A stretch of 64,000 bases of DNA from Paenibacillus faecis (GCF_008084145.1 NZ_VSDO01000005.1:620001-684000); one strand, 5' to 3'. Positions 42,747 to 51,664 are shown, counted from the first letter of the stretch. Numbers and translations are program-made. Notes: generated by a model not told the origin, from the letters alone.

Positions 42747-43487
42747 ATGGCGGAATGGTTTGAGGAAAGTTTTGGCGAAGACTATTTGCTCGTTTACAAA
42801 CACCGGGATGTGCAAGGCGCTAAGCGGGAAGTACATAAAATGACGTCCTGGCTGGGACTGCCCAAAGGGGCCAAGGTGCTGGATCTGTGCTGCGGAATGG
42901 GGCGGCATTCGCTGGCTCTCGCCGAATCGGGCTTCGAGGTGACGGGGGTCGATTTGTCCGAGGTGCTGCTCCGGGAAGCGCGCAGGAACGATCCGGAAGG
43001 CAGAGTGGCCTGGCTGCGGGCGGATATGAGGAAATTGCCGCTGGACGGCGGATATGACGCGGTCGTCAACCTGTTCAGCTCGTTCGGATATTTTGAACGG
43101 GACGAGGAGCACGTCAAGGTGCTTCGGGAAATCCACAGGATGCTGAAGCCGCAGGGACGGTTTATCATCGACTTTTTGAACCCGGCATATACGGCGGCTC
43201 ATTTGGTACCCGTTTCGCAGCGGGTCGATGACGGTCAGCGCATTGACGAACAGCGGGCGATTGAGCAGGGCTATGTAAAAAAATGGATTACCATTACGAA
43301 TGAAGCGAATCCCGGGGAAGCGCCCCGGCGTTATGTGGAGCGGATCAAGCTGTATTCGCGGGAGACTTTCGAGGCGATGCTGGTCGAGGCGGGGCTTGTG
43401 CTGGAGCAAGTGCACGGCGGCTACGACGAGGAGCGCTACGATCCCGAGCGGTCGCCCCGCATGATCATGGTGGGGAGGCGTCCATGA
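42747..43487 (+). CDS. SAM-dependent class I methyltransferase
   Basis: A 246-residue protein with motif I as VLDLCCGMGRHSLALAESG near residue 41, the acidic end of strand 2 in VTGVDLSEVLL and motif II in GGYDAVVNLFSSFGYF. The substrate is unknown; small molecules or proteins are possible. It overlaps the next gene, an MBL hydrolase, by four bases, so they are cotranscribed. GGGGAGGAGAAG precedes the start. Confidence 0.88.
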   Translation: MAEWFEESFGEDYLLVYKHRDVQGAKREVHKMTSWLGLPKGAKVLDLCCGMGRHSLALAESGFEVTGVDLSEVLLREARRNDPEGRVAWLRADMRKLPLDGGYDAVVNLFSSFGYFERDEEHVKVLREIHRMLKPQGRFIIDFLNPAYTAAHLVPVSQRVDDGQRIDEQRAIEQGYVKKWITITNEANPGEAPRRYVERIKLYSRETFEAMLVEAGLVLEQVHGGYDEERYDPERSPRMIMVGRRP

Positions 43488-44476
43488 TTCAAGCGGTCGA
43501 TTTTGAAAGATTTGACGAAGAGGACCTGGTCCGGCTCCGAATTCCGATGGCTCCGCCGCTCCGTTGGGTCAACAGTTACCTTCTTCGCGGACCGGAAGGC
43601 GTGGCGATCGTGGATCCCGGTCCCCGGTCGGAGGCATCGGAAGCCGTATGGGAGGCGGCATGGGACACCCTCGGGGTGTCCCCCGATGAAGTCGTGTCCA
43701 TCGTACTGACCCACCACCATCCGGATCACTACGGTTTGGCCGGGTACCTGCAATCGCTCACCGGAGCCGAAGTCTATATGTCCGAGCGGGCCTATGAGGA
43801 GACGGGGCGGATGTGGGGATCGGGCAGCACGATGAACGAAGCGCTGCCGAGCCTTTACCGGCGGCACGGGATGCCGGAGGAATGGAGCGGGCAGCTCCCG
43901 GCCCATCTGCGGAGCTTTTTTGCGCAGGTGACGCCGCCGCCTTCCGTCCGTTTTCTGAAGGAAGGCGATCGGCTGGTCATGGGCGGACGGCGCTGGATGG
44001 CGATCGAGACCGGAGGGCATGCCCCGGGGCATCTGTCGCTTTACGAAGAAGAACGCAGGCTGATCCTGTGCGGGGATGCCGTGCTGCCGCAAATTTCGCC
44101 CAATGTAAGCCTGCTGCCGGGCAGTGATCCGCAGCCGCTGCAGACCTTCATGGCTTCCCTGGCCAAACTACGGGCGGTGGAGGTGGCCAAGGCGTTCCCC
44201 GGCCACCGGAATCCGTTCCCCCATTTCGCGGAACGGTGTGCCGCGCTGATCGCCCATCACGAGGAGCGACTCGCCATGATCGAAGCGCTGCTGGCCCGCG
44301 GGGAGATGAGCGGCTTTGAAGTCTGCGCCGCCCTGTTTGGGACGGACCTCGGCATTCACCAGATGCGCTTCGCCATGTCGGAGGCGCTGGCGCATCTGGT
44401 GGAGCTGGTCCGTCGGGGCCGGGCGGTCGAAGAAGCCGCCGACCTGGACGGAACCGTGGCATACCGGCTCGCGTAA
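43484..44476 (+). CDS. MBL-fold metallohydrolase with C-terminal winged helix (LACTB2-like)
   Basis: A 330-residue hydrolase. The metal motif is LTHHHPDHYG near residue 77; further ligands are in GGHAPGHLSLY and LCGDAVLP. The C-terminal 60 residues form a winged-helix-like part, as in LACTB2-type hydrolases or nucleases. The neighbouring methyltransferase gives no direct clue to its substrate. Base composition is more GC-rich than the prophage part. Confidence 0.85.
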   Translation: MIQAVDFERFDEEDLVRLRIPMAPPLRWVNSYLLRGPEGVAIVDPGPRSEASEAVWEAAWDTLGVSPDEVVSIVLTHHHPDHYGLAGYLQSLTGAEVYMSERAYEETGRMWGSGSTMNEALPSLYRRHGMPEEWSGQLPAHLRSFFAQVTPPPSVRFLKEGDRLVMGGRRWMAIETGGHAPGHLSLYEEERRLILCGDAVLPQISPNVSLLPGSDPQPLQTFMASLAKLRAVEVAKAFPGHRNPFPHFAERCAALIAHHEERLAMIEALLARGEMSGFEVCAALFGTDLGIHQMRFAMSEALAHLVELVRRGRAVEEAADLDGTVAYRLA

Positions 44477-44480
44477 CATT

Positions 44481-44503
44481 TTAAAGGGAGAATATCCCGT
44501 TAA
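44481..44503. repeat. Isolated hairpin repeat of the TTAACGGGA family
   Basis: TTAAAGGGA-GAATA-TCCCGTTAA is an inverted repeat with one mismatch. It is clearly related to the four hairpins at 51282-51473, so the element is dispersed in this genome. Confidence 0.6.
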
Positions 44504-44511
44504 TTGGCGAA

Positions 44512-44564
44512 AAAAAGGCTGTCCCGCCCTTCATCTTGAACGAGAGGGGCGGGACAGCCTTTTA
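44512..44564. terminator. Bidirectional terminator between MBL and yutG-like genes
   Basis: AAAAGGCTGTCCCGCCC and GGGCGGGACAGCCTTTT form a perfect 17-bp stem with A and T runs outside. It can stop transcripts from both sides. Confidence 0.9.
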
Positions 44565-44571
44565 CGCATGT

Positions 44572-45153
44572 TTAACGGACGATGTCCTGGCCGAGCGTCT
44601 CTTCGCCTTGCTCCATCTCCCGTTCCGTCTGCTTGCGGTGGGCGATCCGGCTGCTGGCGGAGGCCGCTACCGCGCCGACGATATCGTCCAGGAACGTGTT
44701 GCAAGGGCCGAGCGTTTTGTCGTTCAGGCGCTCCAAAACCCCCGGCTTTAACTTGTCCACATAGCCGTAGTTCGTAAAGCCGATGCTTCCATAAACATTC
44801 ACGATGGAAAAGGCGAGGATTTCGTCCACGCCGTACAAGCCCTCATCGTTGGCGATCATATCCTGAAGCTCGGGGATCAGCAGACCTTGCTCGCTGAGAA
44901 TGTCCAGTTGGATTCCCGTGAGCACCGCGTTTTGGACCTCCCGTTTTTTAAGCACTTGCTCGACATTATGAATGCATTCTTCCATGGTCAGATTCGGATA
45001 ATACTTTTTTTGAAGCAGCATCACCAATTCGGCGATTTCCTCGATTTTGACGCCCCTTTTCTCCAGCCACATTTTCGTGGCGTCGGCCACCTTTTTACTG
45101 TTCAGACTGTAAGGCGCTTTTGCTTTTCTTGGTTCGATGTCCATATCCTTCAC
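44572..45153 (-). CDS. yutG: PgpA-domain protein, YutG-like
   Basis: A protein of about 193 residues of the phosphatidylglycerophosphatase A fold: IANDEGLYGVDEILAFSIVNVYGSIG (in outline), then GFTNYGYVDKLKPGVL, and DDIVGAVAASASSRI near the end. The Bacillus protein YutG has this layout and lacks the membrane helices of E. coli PgpA; its exact substrate is not settled. A GTG at 45153 or the ATG at 45144 may be the start; GAGGAG lies just upstream. Confidence 0.8.
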   Translation of the reverse strand: MKDMDIEPRKAKAPYSLNSKKVADATKMWLEKRGVKIEEIAELVMLLQKKYYPNLTMEECIHNVEQVLKKREVQNAVLTGIQLDILSEQGLLIPELQDMIANDEGLYGVDEILAFSIVNVYGSIGFTNYGYVDKLKPGVLERLNDKTLGPCNTFLDDIVGAVAASASSRIAHRKQTEREMEQGEETLGQDIVR

Positions 45154-45348
45154 CTACTCCTCGCAATTTTCAAAGTGCCTGCCTTAGGATTCCCGTCAAA
45201 GACACATAGCTATGATGCAGTCTGTCCACCTTCCCGAAAAATTAGTTATTTTCCGAAAGAGGGCTCGTATACATAGTAATAGAGGTTGTTCAAAAAGTCA
45301 TCTTTTCGGGCAATCCCAGAACAGGTCAGTTGAGGAGGAAACCCGGTT

Positions 45349-46416
45349 ATGATCTCAAACCGCCATTTACGAAAAACCGCCGTGGCCGGCGTGTTGGCCA
45401 TTCCGCTGGTGCTTGGGGGCTGCAGTTTGTTCGGGACAGGCTCTTCGGCGCAAATCGATCCGCCCCCGAGCGAGATGGAAATGCAGATGTTGAAGTCACT
45501 GGAAACCGCGAATCGGTCCGCTGCGGAAACCGAGGAATCGTTGTCCACCGTTTATTTGCAGAACGAGCAGGGGTTGCTGGCGCCCGTCTCTCTCCATTTG
45601 CCCAAAGGCAAAGGCGATGCTGCCGATAAGCTGAACCGGATGCTGGAGATGCTCGTAACCGACGGAGCTTATGAGGGCATGCTGCCGGCCGGATTTAAAG
45701 GAGTGCTTCCGCAGGGAACCCAGGTCCAGGCCGTCACGTTGAAAAAAGACGAGAAGCTGGCGGTCGTGGAATTTAACAAATCGTTCGGGAACTATGCCGC
45801 CGAGGACGAACGCAAAATCGTGGAGGCGGTCACCCGGACGCTTGTGGACGATCCCGACATCGACAAGGTCCAGCTTTGGATGGATGGAGCCAAACTCAAC
45901 GAAATGCCCGTCAACGGTTTTCCGCTGGATCGGCCGCTGACCCGCAGCGTCGGGATCAACCTGCAGTTGGGTGAGGGAACGAGCCTTTCGCAAAAGCGAC
46001 CGGTCACGGTCTTTTTCTCGGCGTCGAACCCCGACGGGGAGCCGTATTTCGTTCCGGTGACCCGGTTTGTCGATGCGGACAGCAATCCGGTGACGGGGGC
46101 GCTGGGCGAACTGATCAAGGGTCCGGCCCGCGGGGACGGCCTGGAGCGCGTTCTTACGGACAATTCGGTCCTGAAAGCCGTGGAGCTGTCTGAGGATGGG
46201 GTGATTACCGTCTCCCTCGAGGACGATATGTTCGAGCCGGGCGAGAAGCTGCCCGCCCAGATGCTGCAATCGGTGGTGCTGACGGTGACGGAGAACGCGC
46301 CGGACAAAAAGGTGCGAATCTGGCTGAACGGGCAAAAGGACGTCGTCGGCATGGACAACCAGAAATACGGGGAGCCGGTCCTGCGCCCCGAACGCATCAA
46401 TGAAATCCCGTTGTAA
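45349..46416 (+). CDS. gerM: GerM-type lipoprotein with two GerMN domains
   Basis: A 355-residue lipoprotein with signal and lipobox (LVLGGCS, Cys near 25). Two GerMN domains follow: VYLQNEQGLLAPVSLHLPKG (about 67) and VFFSASNPDGEPYFVPVTRFV (about 220). GerM is needed for sporulation and germination in Bacillus and is normally followed by rph and rdgB, as here. GAGGAGG at 45332-45338 precedes the start. A weak sigmaE-like promoter was considered but is not convincing. Confidence 0.9.
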   Translation: MISNRHLRKTAVAGVLAIPLVLGGCSLFGTGSSAQIDPPPSEMEMQMLKSLETANRSAAETEESLSTVYLQNEQGLLAPVSLHLPKGKGDAADKLNRMLEMLVTDGAYEGMLPAGFKGVLPQGTQVQAVTLKKDEKLAVVEFNKSFGNYAAEDERKIVEAVTRTLVDDPDIDKVQLWMDGAKLNEMPVNGFPLDRPLTRSVGINLQLGEGTSLSQKRPVTVFFSASNPDGEPYFVPVTRFVDADSNPVTGALGELIKGPARGDGLERVLTDNSVLKAVELSEDGVITVSLEDDMFEPGEKLPAQMLQSVVLTVTENAPDKKVRIWLNGQKDVVGMDNQKYGEPVLRPERINEIPL

Positions 46417-46437
46417 AAGCGGGTTTGGGGAGTAAGG

Positions 46438-46463
46438 GGACCCGCGGAAAGCGGGTCTTTTTC
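46438..46463 (+). terminator. Terminator after gerM
   Basis: GACCCGC-GGAAA-GCGGGTC followed by five T. It separates gerM from rph, so the latter likely has its own promoter in the following 120 bases. Confidence 0.85.
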
Positions 46464-46586
46464 CGCCTGCTCGGCGACATCGGGATTTGGGCGGCGGGAG
46501 GAATGGAATGATGCTTTTATGCCCACACTTTGGTAGAATAGGGAAAGTCATTATAAAGACAGCATGAAACGTAGGAGGCAATCAGA

Positions 46587-47345
46587 ATGAGAATAAACGG
46601 GCGTGGAGCGGATGAGCGGCGGCCGATGAAATTGACCGTGGACATCAACAAATATGCGGAAGGCTCCGTCTATATCGAGGTCGGCGACACGAAAGTCATG
46701 TGCACGGCCACGGTCGAGGAGAAGGTGCCGATGTTTATGAAGGGACAGGGCAAAGGCTGGGTGACCGCCGAGTACGCCATGCTTCCGAGGGCGACGAATA
46801 CGCGGAACCAGCGCGAATCGGCCCGGGGCAAGCTCAGCGGCCGAACGATGGAAATCCAGCGTCTCATCGGCCGGGCGCTGCGGTCGGTCGTCGATCTGCA
46901 GGCGCTTGGCGAACGGTCCATCACGGTCGACTGCGACGTGATCCAGGCGGATGGAGGAACGCGGACGACGTCCATCACCGGCGCTTTTATCGCACTCGCT
47001 TACGCGGTAAACAAGCTTGCGGTCAAGCACTCCCTGCCCGTATTTCCGATAACGGATTATTTGGCGTCCGTGAGCGTCGGCGTCGTGGGCGAACAGATGC
47101 TGCTTGATCTGAACTATGAAGAGGATTCGAAAGCCAAGGTCGATATGAACGTCGTCATGACGGGGCAAGGACAGTTCGTCGAGGTCCAGGGAACGGGCGA
47201 GGAGAAGCCTTTCTCGAGACAGGAGCTGGACGGGTTGCTGCAGCTTGCGGAGAAAGGAATCCGGGAGATGATCGAGCAGCAGCGCGAAGCTTTGGGACCG
47301 ATCGGCTTAAAAATATCCGGCGGCGAAACGGGGGCAAATGCATGA
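46587..47345 (+). CDS. rph: Ribonuclease PH
   Basis: A 252-residue phosphorolytic exoribonuclease that trims tRNA 3' ends. Recognisable parts are KYAEGSVYIEVGDTKVMCTATVEE, GWVTAEYAMLPRATNTRNQRE, RLIGRALRSVVDL, TVDCDVIQADGGTRTTSITG and VVMTGQGQFVEVQGTGEE (all given in outline). It is followed by rdgB with a four-base overlap. AGGAGG lies just upstream of the start. Confidence 0.97.
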   Translation: MRINGRGADERRPMKLTVDINKYAEGSVYIEVGDTKVMCTATVEEKVPMFMKGQGKGWVTAEYAMLPRATNTRNQRESARGKLSGRTMEIQRLIGRALRSVVDLQALGERSITVDCDVIQADGGTRTTSITGAFIALAYAVNKLAVKHSLPVFPITDYLASVSVGVVGEQMLLDLNYEEDSKAKVDMNVVMTGQGQFVEVQGTGEEKPFSRQELDGLLQLAEKGIREMIEQQREALGPIGLKISGGETGANA

Positions 47346-47983
47346 GCAACCGAGAGGATTCCGTGATTATCGTCGCTACCCGCAATCAGGGGAAGGTGCG
47401 CGAGTTCGCGCATGCGCTGAAGTTTTTGGGCAAGCCGGTACACAGCATGTACGACTACCCGCAGGTCCCGGAAATCGTTGAGGACGGCGAGACTTTTGCG
47501 GAGAATGCCAGGAAGAAGGCCAAGACCGCCGGGGATTTGCTCGGGCACCCCGTCCTTGCGGACGATTCCGGTCTCTGCGTCGATAAACTGAACGGGGAGC
47601 CCGGCGTCTATTCCGCCAGATACGCGGGGGAGGGCGCTGCGGATGAAGAAAACAACCGCAAGCTGCTCGCGGAACTCGAGAAGCTGCAGCAGGGCGAAGA
47701 TACGGAGCAGCCGCTGCTGAGCACCGCCCGGTTCGTCTGCCATTTGGCGCTGTATGACCCGGCGACGGGGGAATTTACCGAAGCCTCCGGCACCGTGGAA
47801 GGCTGGATCACCTCGGAGCCGGCGGGGGGCGGCGGCTTCGGTTATGATCCGCTGTTTTACCTGCCGTCGTACGAGAAGACGCTCGCCGAGCTGACCCTGG
47901 AAGAGAAGCAGGCGGTCAGCCACCGGGGAGCGGCGCTGCGAGAACTGGCGGAGAAGCTGGAGCAAACCGTGCACAAGCTATAG
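47342..47983 (+). CDS. rdgB: XTP/dITP pyrophosphatase (RdgB/HAM1 family)
   Basis: A 213-residue nucleotide house-cleaning enzyme. Motifs are IIVATRNQGKVREF at the start, ETFAENARKKA, VLADDSGLCVDKLNGEPGVYSARYAG (outline), and GFGYDPLFYLPSYEKTLAEL near residue 160, ending with SHRGAALREL. It hydrolyses non-canonical purine triphosphates such as XTP and ITP. It follows rph as in Bacillus. Confidence 0.96.
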   Translation: MSNREDSVIIVATRNQGKVREFAHALKFLGKPVHSMYDYPQVPEIVEDGETFAENARKKAKTAGDLLGHPVLADDSGLCVDKLNGEPGVYSARYAGEGAADEENNRKLLAELEKLQQGEDTEQPLLSTARFVCHLALYDPATGEFTEASGTVEGWITSEPAGGGGFGYDPLFYLPSYEKTLAELTLEEKQAVSHRGAALRELAEKLEQTVHKL

Positions 47984-47993
47984 AAAAATTAGA

Positions 47994-48033
47994 AAGCCGC
48001 ATTCCGCGCTTGTTCGCAGGGAATGCGGCTTCT
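47994..48033. terminator. Bidirectional terminator between rdgB and asnB
   Basis: AGCCGCATTCC and GGGAATGCGGCT pair with a loop of about 12 bases and are flanked by A-rich and T-rich ends. It serves both converging genes. Confidence 0.85.
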
Positions 48034-48055
48034 TTGGTTGAAGTTGCATGGCGGC

Positions 48056-49900
48056 CTAGCGGATGGCCACCTTGTAGGTGGTCAGCCAGTGGTTGACCTG
48101 AGCCAGGTAGGCAAAGAGCTGCGGCCCGGACATCAACTGGCCGAACCAGGGCAGGTGGGACGAAGACTCCGGAGAAGCGGCGATTTCGCGGATCCGGTCC
48201 GCATCGATCAGCGGCAGGATGGGCGAGGCGGGGTTATCCAGAATTTCGAGCATCTGTCCCCGCACCGCCTCCAGATAGGCCGGATGATGCGTTTTGGGGT
48301 AGGGGCTTTTTTTGCGGTAGAGGACATCGTCCGGAAGAACTCCTTCCAGCGCCTTGCGCAAAATCCCTTTCTCCCGGCCGCCCGTCGTTTTCATCTCCCA
48401 GGGGATATTCCAAACGTACTGAACGAGACGGTGATCGCAATAAGGCACGCGCACTTCCAATCCGGCCGCCATGCTCATTCGGTCCTTGCGGTCCAACAGG
48501 GTCGGCATGAACCGGGTGATATTCAGATACGACATCGTGCGCATGCGGGCCTGTTCCGGGGTTTCCCCGTTCAGTTGAGGCACCTCTTCCAAGGCCTCGC
48601 TGTACCGGTCCGCGACGTACCGCTCCGGGGCGATCCAATCGCGGATTTCCGGCGAGAGGAGGCCGGCGCGCAGCCCGGTGGCGATCGACCACGGAAACGT
48701 GCCGGAGCCGAGCAATTCCTCCCGGTGGAACCACGGATATCCGCCGAACACTTCATCGGCGGCCTCCCCGGAAATGGCGACGGTGGCGCCCTTTTTGATC
48801 TCCCGGCAGAACAGGAGGAGGGAGGCGTCCACATCGGCCATCCCTGGCAGGTCCCGGGCCTGGGTGGAGTCCGGCAGCGCGCCGACAAGCTCGGGGGTAT
48901 CAAACGAGATCCAGTGATGCTCCGTGCCGAGCTCCTCGACCATCCGTTTGATCCAGGGGGTGTCGGCCCCCGGCTGAAAGCTGTGGGCCTGAAAATACTT
49001 GTCGTTATCGGTGTAGTCCACCGAATACGTATGCACCTGACCCTGCCCGGTCCGCCGGTAATAATCGACGGCCAGCGCGGTCAGGGCGCTGGAATCGAGA
49101 CCGCCGGAGAGCAGGGTGCAGACCGGAACGTCCGAGATGAGCTGACGTTCCATCGTATCCTGCAGCAGGCTGCGGATCTCGCCTGCGGTCGCTTCCACGG
49201 AATCCGTGTGCGGCTCGGCCTCCAGCTTCCAGTAAGCGTACGTACGGAGCCCGGACCGGTTGTAGATCATGACCTGGCCGGGCCGCAGCTCGTTCATGTC
49301 GCGATAGACCCCATGCCCCGGCGTTCGAGCCGGCCCGATGACGAAGATTTCCGCCAGTCCTTCCGGCCCGACGACGGCTTCCATCTTCGGATGCTTGAGG
49401 ATCGACTTGGGCTCGGAGGCAAAGATCAACGTCCCGTCAAGCTCGCTGTAAAACAGCGGTTTGACGCCGAGCCGGTCGCGGGCGAAACAAACGTGCTGTC
49501 TTACGCTATCCCAGACCGCGAAAGCGAAGATGCCGTTCAGCCGGTAAACGCAATCCGGCCCCCACTCGATGTAGGATTGGAGCAGTACCTCCGTATCGCA
49601 GTTTGTCCGGAATGAACGACCCCTGCGGCGAAGTTCGTCTTTTAGTTCGGGGGCGTTGTAGATCTCCCCGTTATATACGATGCTGTAAACGGCATCTTCC
49701 TCCTGAATCACCATCGGCTGAGCGCCGTTTTCGGGATCCATGACGCTCAGCCGCCGATGCCCGAAAGCGCAGGGCCCGGATATCCAGGTCCCTTGGGCGT
49801 CCGGCCCTCTTTTTTCCAAACAGGATGTCATCGACAGCACCAGGTCCAGCTCTGCCGTCAAATCTCGATTCCATTCGATAAAACCCGTGATTCCGCACAT
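48056..49900 (-). CDS. asnB: Glutamine-hydrolysing asparagine synthetase
   Basis: A 614-residue enzyme. The N-terminal glutaminase begins MCGITGF with catalytic Cys2, then RRLSVMD, YNGEIYN and GIFAFAVWD. The synthetase part has the PP-loop SGGLDSSALTAL near residue 254, ISGEAADEVFGGYPW, DRKDRMSMAAGLEVRVPYCDH and KSPYPKTHH. The length fits the AsnO-type enzyme of Bacillus. It makes asparagine from aspartate, glutamine and ATP. The antisense long open frame here is a coding shadow. Confidence 0.95.
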   Translation of the reverse strand: MCGITGFIEWNRDLTAELDLVLSMTSCLEKRGPDAQGTWISGPCAFGHRRLSVMDPENGAQPMVIQEEDAVYSIVYNGEIYNAPELKDELRRRGRSFRTNCDTEVLLQSYIEWGPDCVYRLNGIFAFAVWDSVRQHVCFARDRLGVKPLFYSELDGTLIFASEPKSILKHPKMEAVVGPEGLAEIFVIGPARTPGHGVYRDMNELRPGQVMIYNRSGLRTYAYWKLEAEPHTDSVEATAGEIRSLLQDTMERQLISDVPVCTLLSGGLDSSALTALAVDYYRRTGQGQVHTYSVDYTDNDKYFQAHSFQPGADTPWIKRMVEELGTEHHWISFDTPELVGALPDSTQARDLPGMADVDASLLLFCREIKKGATVAISGEAADEVFGGYPWFHREELLGSGTFPWSIATGLRAGLLSPEIRDWIAPERYVADRYSEALEEVPQLNGETPEQARMRTMSYLNITRFMPTLLDRKDRMSMAAGLEVRVPYCDHRLVQYVWNIPWEMKTTGGREKGILRKALEGVLPDDVLYRKKSPYPKTHHPAYLEAVRGQMLEILDNPASPILPLIDADRIREIAASPESSSHLPWFGQLMSGPQLFAYLAQVNHWLTTYKVAIR

Positions 49901-50051
49901 GGTGGTTTCTCCTCTCTATGATCGCTTACGTTCCCATTTTGGGCCGGCTGAAAAGTACTAACAAATTATGCCTACCCGGGGCATAAAATGTCTGTCCTTA
50001 AAGGAAAACTATGAGCAAACGGGGGATTTCCCCGGGGCCAGGAGGTAGGCG

Positions 50052-50387
50052 ATGGAGAAAAAAACATACTATGTATCCCTGCAAGGCCGGTCCTTGCTGG
50101 AGGATCAGGGCGCGACGGGTTATGAGTGGGAGATCCGCGCGACCCCGGAAGAAGCTGACACGATACGTCATATGTTGGAGCAAATTGATGAAAAAGAAGT
50201 GAGCACCTTTTTTGCCTACACGTATCCTTGGCCGGATAGTCCCGAGGAGGACGTGAACGCCAGCTACCAAAGCCAAGTGGATGAACTTTATCGGCAGATT
50301 TACAAGCTGGGTACCGAGGAAACGCGTGAACAGTTACACCGCTCCCTCCGGATTTCTCCCGGGATGGTGGAGAGCGAGGAGGTTTAG
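50052..50387 (+). CDS. Conserved hypothetical protein (111 aa)
   Basis: A 111-residue acidic protein (YYVSLQGRSLLEDQGATGYEWEIRATPEEADTI in outline) with an AGGAGG site at 50040-50045. It is followed two bases later by another small gene, so the two form an operon. No membrane segment, cofactor motif or known domain is visible. The function is unknown. Confidence 0.75.
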   Translation: MEKKTYYVSLQGRSLLEDQGATGYEWEIRATPEEADTIRHMLEQIDEKEVSTFFAYTYPWPDSPEEDVNASYQSQVDELYRQIYKLGTEETREQLHRSLRISPGMVESEEV

Positions 50388-50389
50388 GG

Positions 50390-50761
50390 ATGTACTACAT
50401 CAAGGATGCCGTATTCCGGCGGATCACCGAAGTTGAAGGAACGCCTTGCGGGGAAATCCTGGTCCGCCCGGGGGCGGTGGACGACCCCGATCTTTTTGTG
50501 TACGTGGCTCGTTCGTCCGGCGGACAGGGCGGGGAGTACGAAATCGTGCGCATGATCCAGAGCGATGCCGACCTCGAAACAGACTGGTACGACAACAATA
50601 TGCACCAGGCGTTTGAGGAGGTGGCCGAGCAGGATTTTTGCCGCGAGGGCTGGCCGTCTCCCGAGCGGCAGCGGGCCGAGTTTCTGCAGCGCCTGCTGGC
50701 GGACCGCGCGATCAAGGAACGGCTTGACGACGGACTATCGCCGTCCATTTCGGGGGAGTGA
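50390..50761 (+). CDS. Conserved hypothetical protein (123 aa)
   Basis: A 123-residue acidic protein (MYYIKDAVFRRITEVEGTPC; YDNNMHQAFEEVAEQDFC) translated directly after the preceding gene. GAGGAGG lies just before the start. It contains two cysteines far apart but no recognisable motif. A terminator follows at 50807. The function is unknown. Confidence 0.75.
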   Translation: MYYIKDAVFRRITEVEGTPCGEILVRPGAVDDPDLFVYVARSSGGQGGEYEIVRMIQSDADLETDWYDNNMHQAFEEVAEQDFCREGWPSPERQRAEFLQRLLADRAIKERLDDGLSPSISGE

Positions 50762-50795
50762 CGGCCCAAAATTGTCATAAGGCCAAATAACCCCT

Positions 50796-50823
50796 TTGAA
50801 AAATAGAAAGGATGCGTTATAAT
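50796..50823 (+). promoter_or_regulatory. Putative tRNA-Arg promoter embedded in the terminator
   Basis: TTGAAA at 50796-50801 and TATAAT at 50818-50823 are 16 bases apart. Transcription would begin near 50830, about 24 bases before the mature tRNA. The -10 box covers the loop side of the terminator hairpin. Confidence 0.6.
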
Positions 50824-50842
50824 AAATAACGCATCCTTTTTA
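50807..50842 (+). terminator. Terminator of the two hypothetical genes
   Basis: AAAGGATGCGTTAT-AATAA-ATAACGCATCCTTT is a perfect 14-bp stem followed by more T. The same bases contain the TATAAT of a promoter for the tRNA gene that follows. Confidence 0.85.
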
Positions 50843-50853
50843 CATAACTTTGT

Positions 50854-50914
<61 letters not shown>

Positions 50915-50927
<13 letters not shown>

Positions 50928-51220
50928 TATAGGAAACCAGTCCATGATATGGACTGGTTTCTTTCGTCCCAAGGGATGAGAACCCCCAGTGGGGTTCGTC
51001 GGAGCGAGACCACCCGCGGATTAGCGGGGGAGGGGCGAGCGGAGTCTCGCGCGGAAGCGCGAGTACCCCTCCTGGGACGTATAGGAAACCAGTCCATGAT
51101 ATGGACTGGTTTCTTTCGTCCCAAGGGATGAGAACCCCAGTAGGAGTTCGTCGGAGCGAGACCACCCGCGGATTAGCGGGGGAGGGGCGAGCGGAGTCTC
51201 GCGCGGGAGCGCGACTGTGT
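50915..51220. repeat. 152-bp tandem duplication starting in the tRNA-Arg 3' end
   Basis: The sequence from 50915 (CCCTCCTGGGACG, the last 13 bases of the tRNA) recurs at 51067, offset 152 bp, with few differences. Each unit contains the tRNA 3' end, the terminator hairpin (AAACCAGTCC/GGACTGGTTT) and a GC-rich block ending near GCGAGCGGAGTCTCGCGC. The second unit ends at about 51220. It carries no gene; the short open frames across it are chance. Confidence 0.85.
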
Positions 51221-51281
51221 AGAATTCCACCCAAAGTAGATATAAAGCGGCACTGTCTGCAACCAGTCTACACACTCCACA

Positions 51282-51473
51282 AATTAACGGGAAAACCTCC
51301 CGTTAATTTTCCACTATTGTCCCTTAGATTCGATTTAGCTGGAAAAATTCCAGCTATTTTGCGACCTAACCGCCGATATATGCGATTTCAGCCGAATTAG
51401 CGGGAGTTTTTCCCGTTAATCCACCTCTGCAGCCGTATAGGCACCCAATTAACGGGAGGAATTCCCGTTAATT
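51282..51473. repeat. Array of four spaced hairpins (TTAACGGGA type)
   Basis: Inverted repeats occur at 51282-51308 (AATTAACGGG/CCCGTTAATT), 51336-51356 (TAGCTGGAA/TTCCAGCTA), 51396-51420 (ATTAGCGGGA/TCCCGTTAAT) and 51447-51473 (AATTAACGGGA/TCCCGTTAATT). Centres are 50-62 bases apart. Arms show paired changes that keep base pairing. No gene lies in the whole 51221-51722 stretch, which otherwise holds only AT-rich sequence and the PadR control region. Confidence 0.75.
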
Positions 51474-51664
51474 TGATCCCCGTCCCCTCCCCATCCCCCT
51501 CAGCGCGTATATCGCCATCCTCTACTACCTCATCCGAATCAATGAGATCAACTTAGTTACTCCGACTAACTTTCTATAGTTCAAACTTATAGAGAAATCG
51601 GATTATGTGGTGAAATGCCCTAAATCCGTTTTTTATCGTAGGAAATTGTGATAGTATTTCCCAT

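Noticed and set aside
45238..45280. A sigmaE-type promoter before gerM
   Set aside because: GTTATTT and TATACATA are at plausible spacing, but too many positions differ from the consensus to claim it.
45496..46581. A 361-codon - strand frame across gerM
   Set aside because: It is the antisense image of a two-GerMN-domain lipoprotein and has no recognisable motif.
48023..49615. A 530-codon open frame on the + strand opposite asnB
   Set aside because: It lies entirely antisense to a clearly recognisable asparagine synthetase and reads as R/G/H/P-rich low-information protein; it is a codon-bias shadow.
50949..51400. Short open frames across the post-tRNA duplication
   Set aside because: Two are copies of one another created by the duplication, they include the tRNA terminator, and they have no ribosome site.
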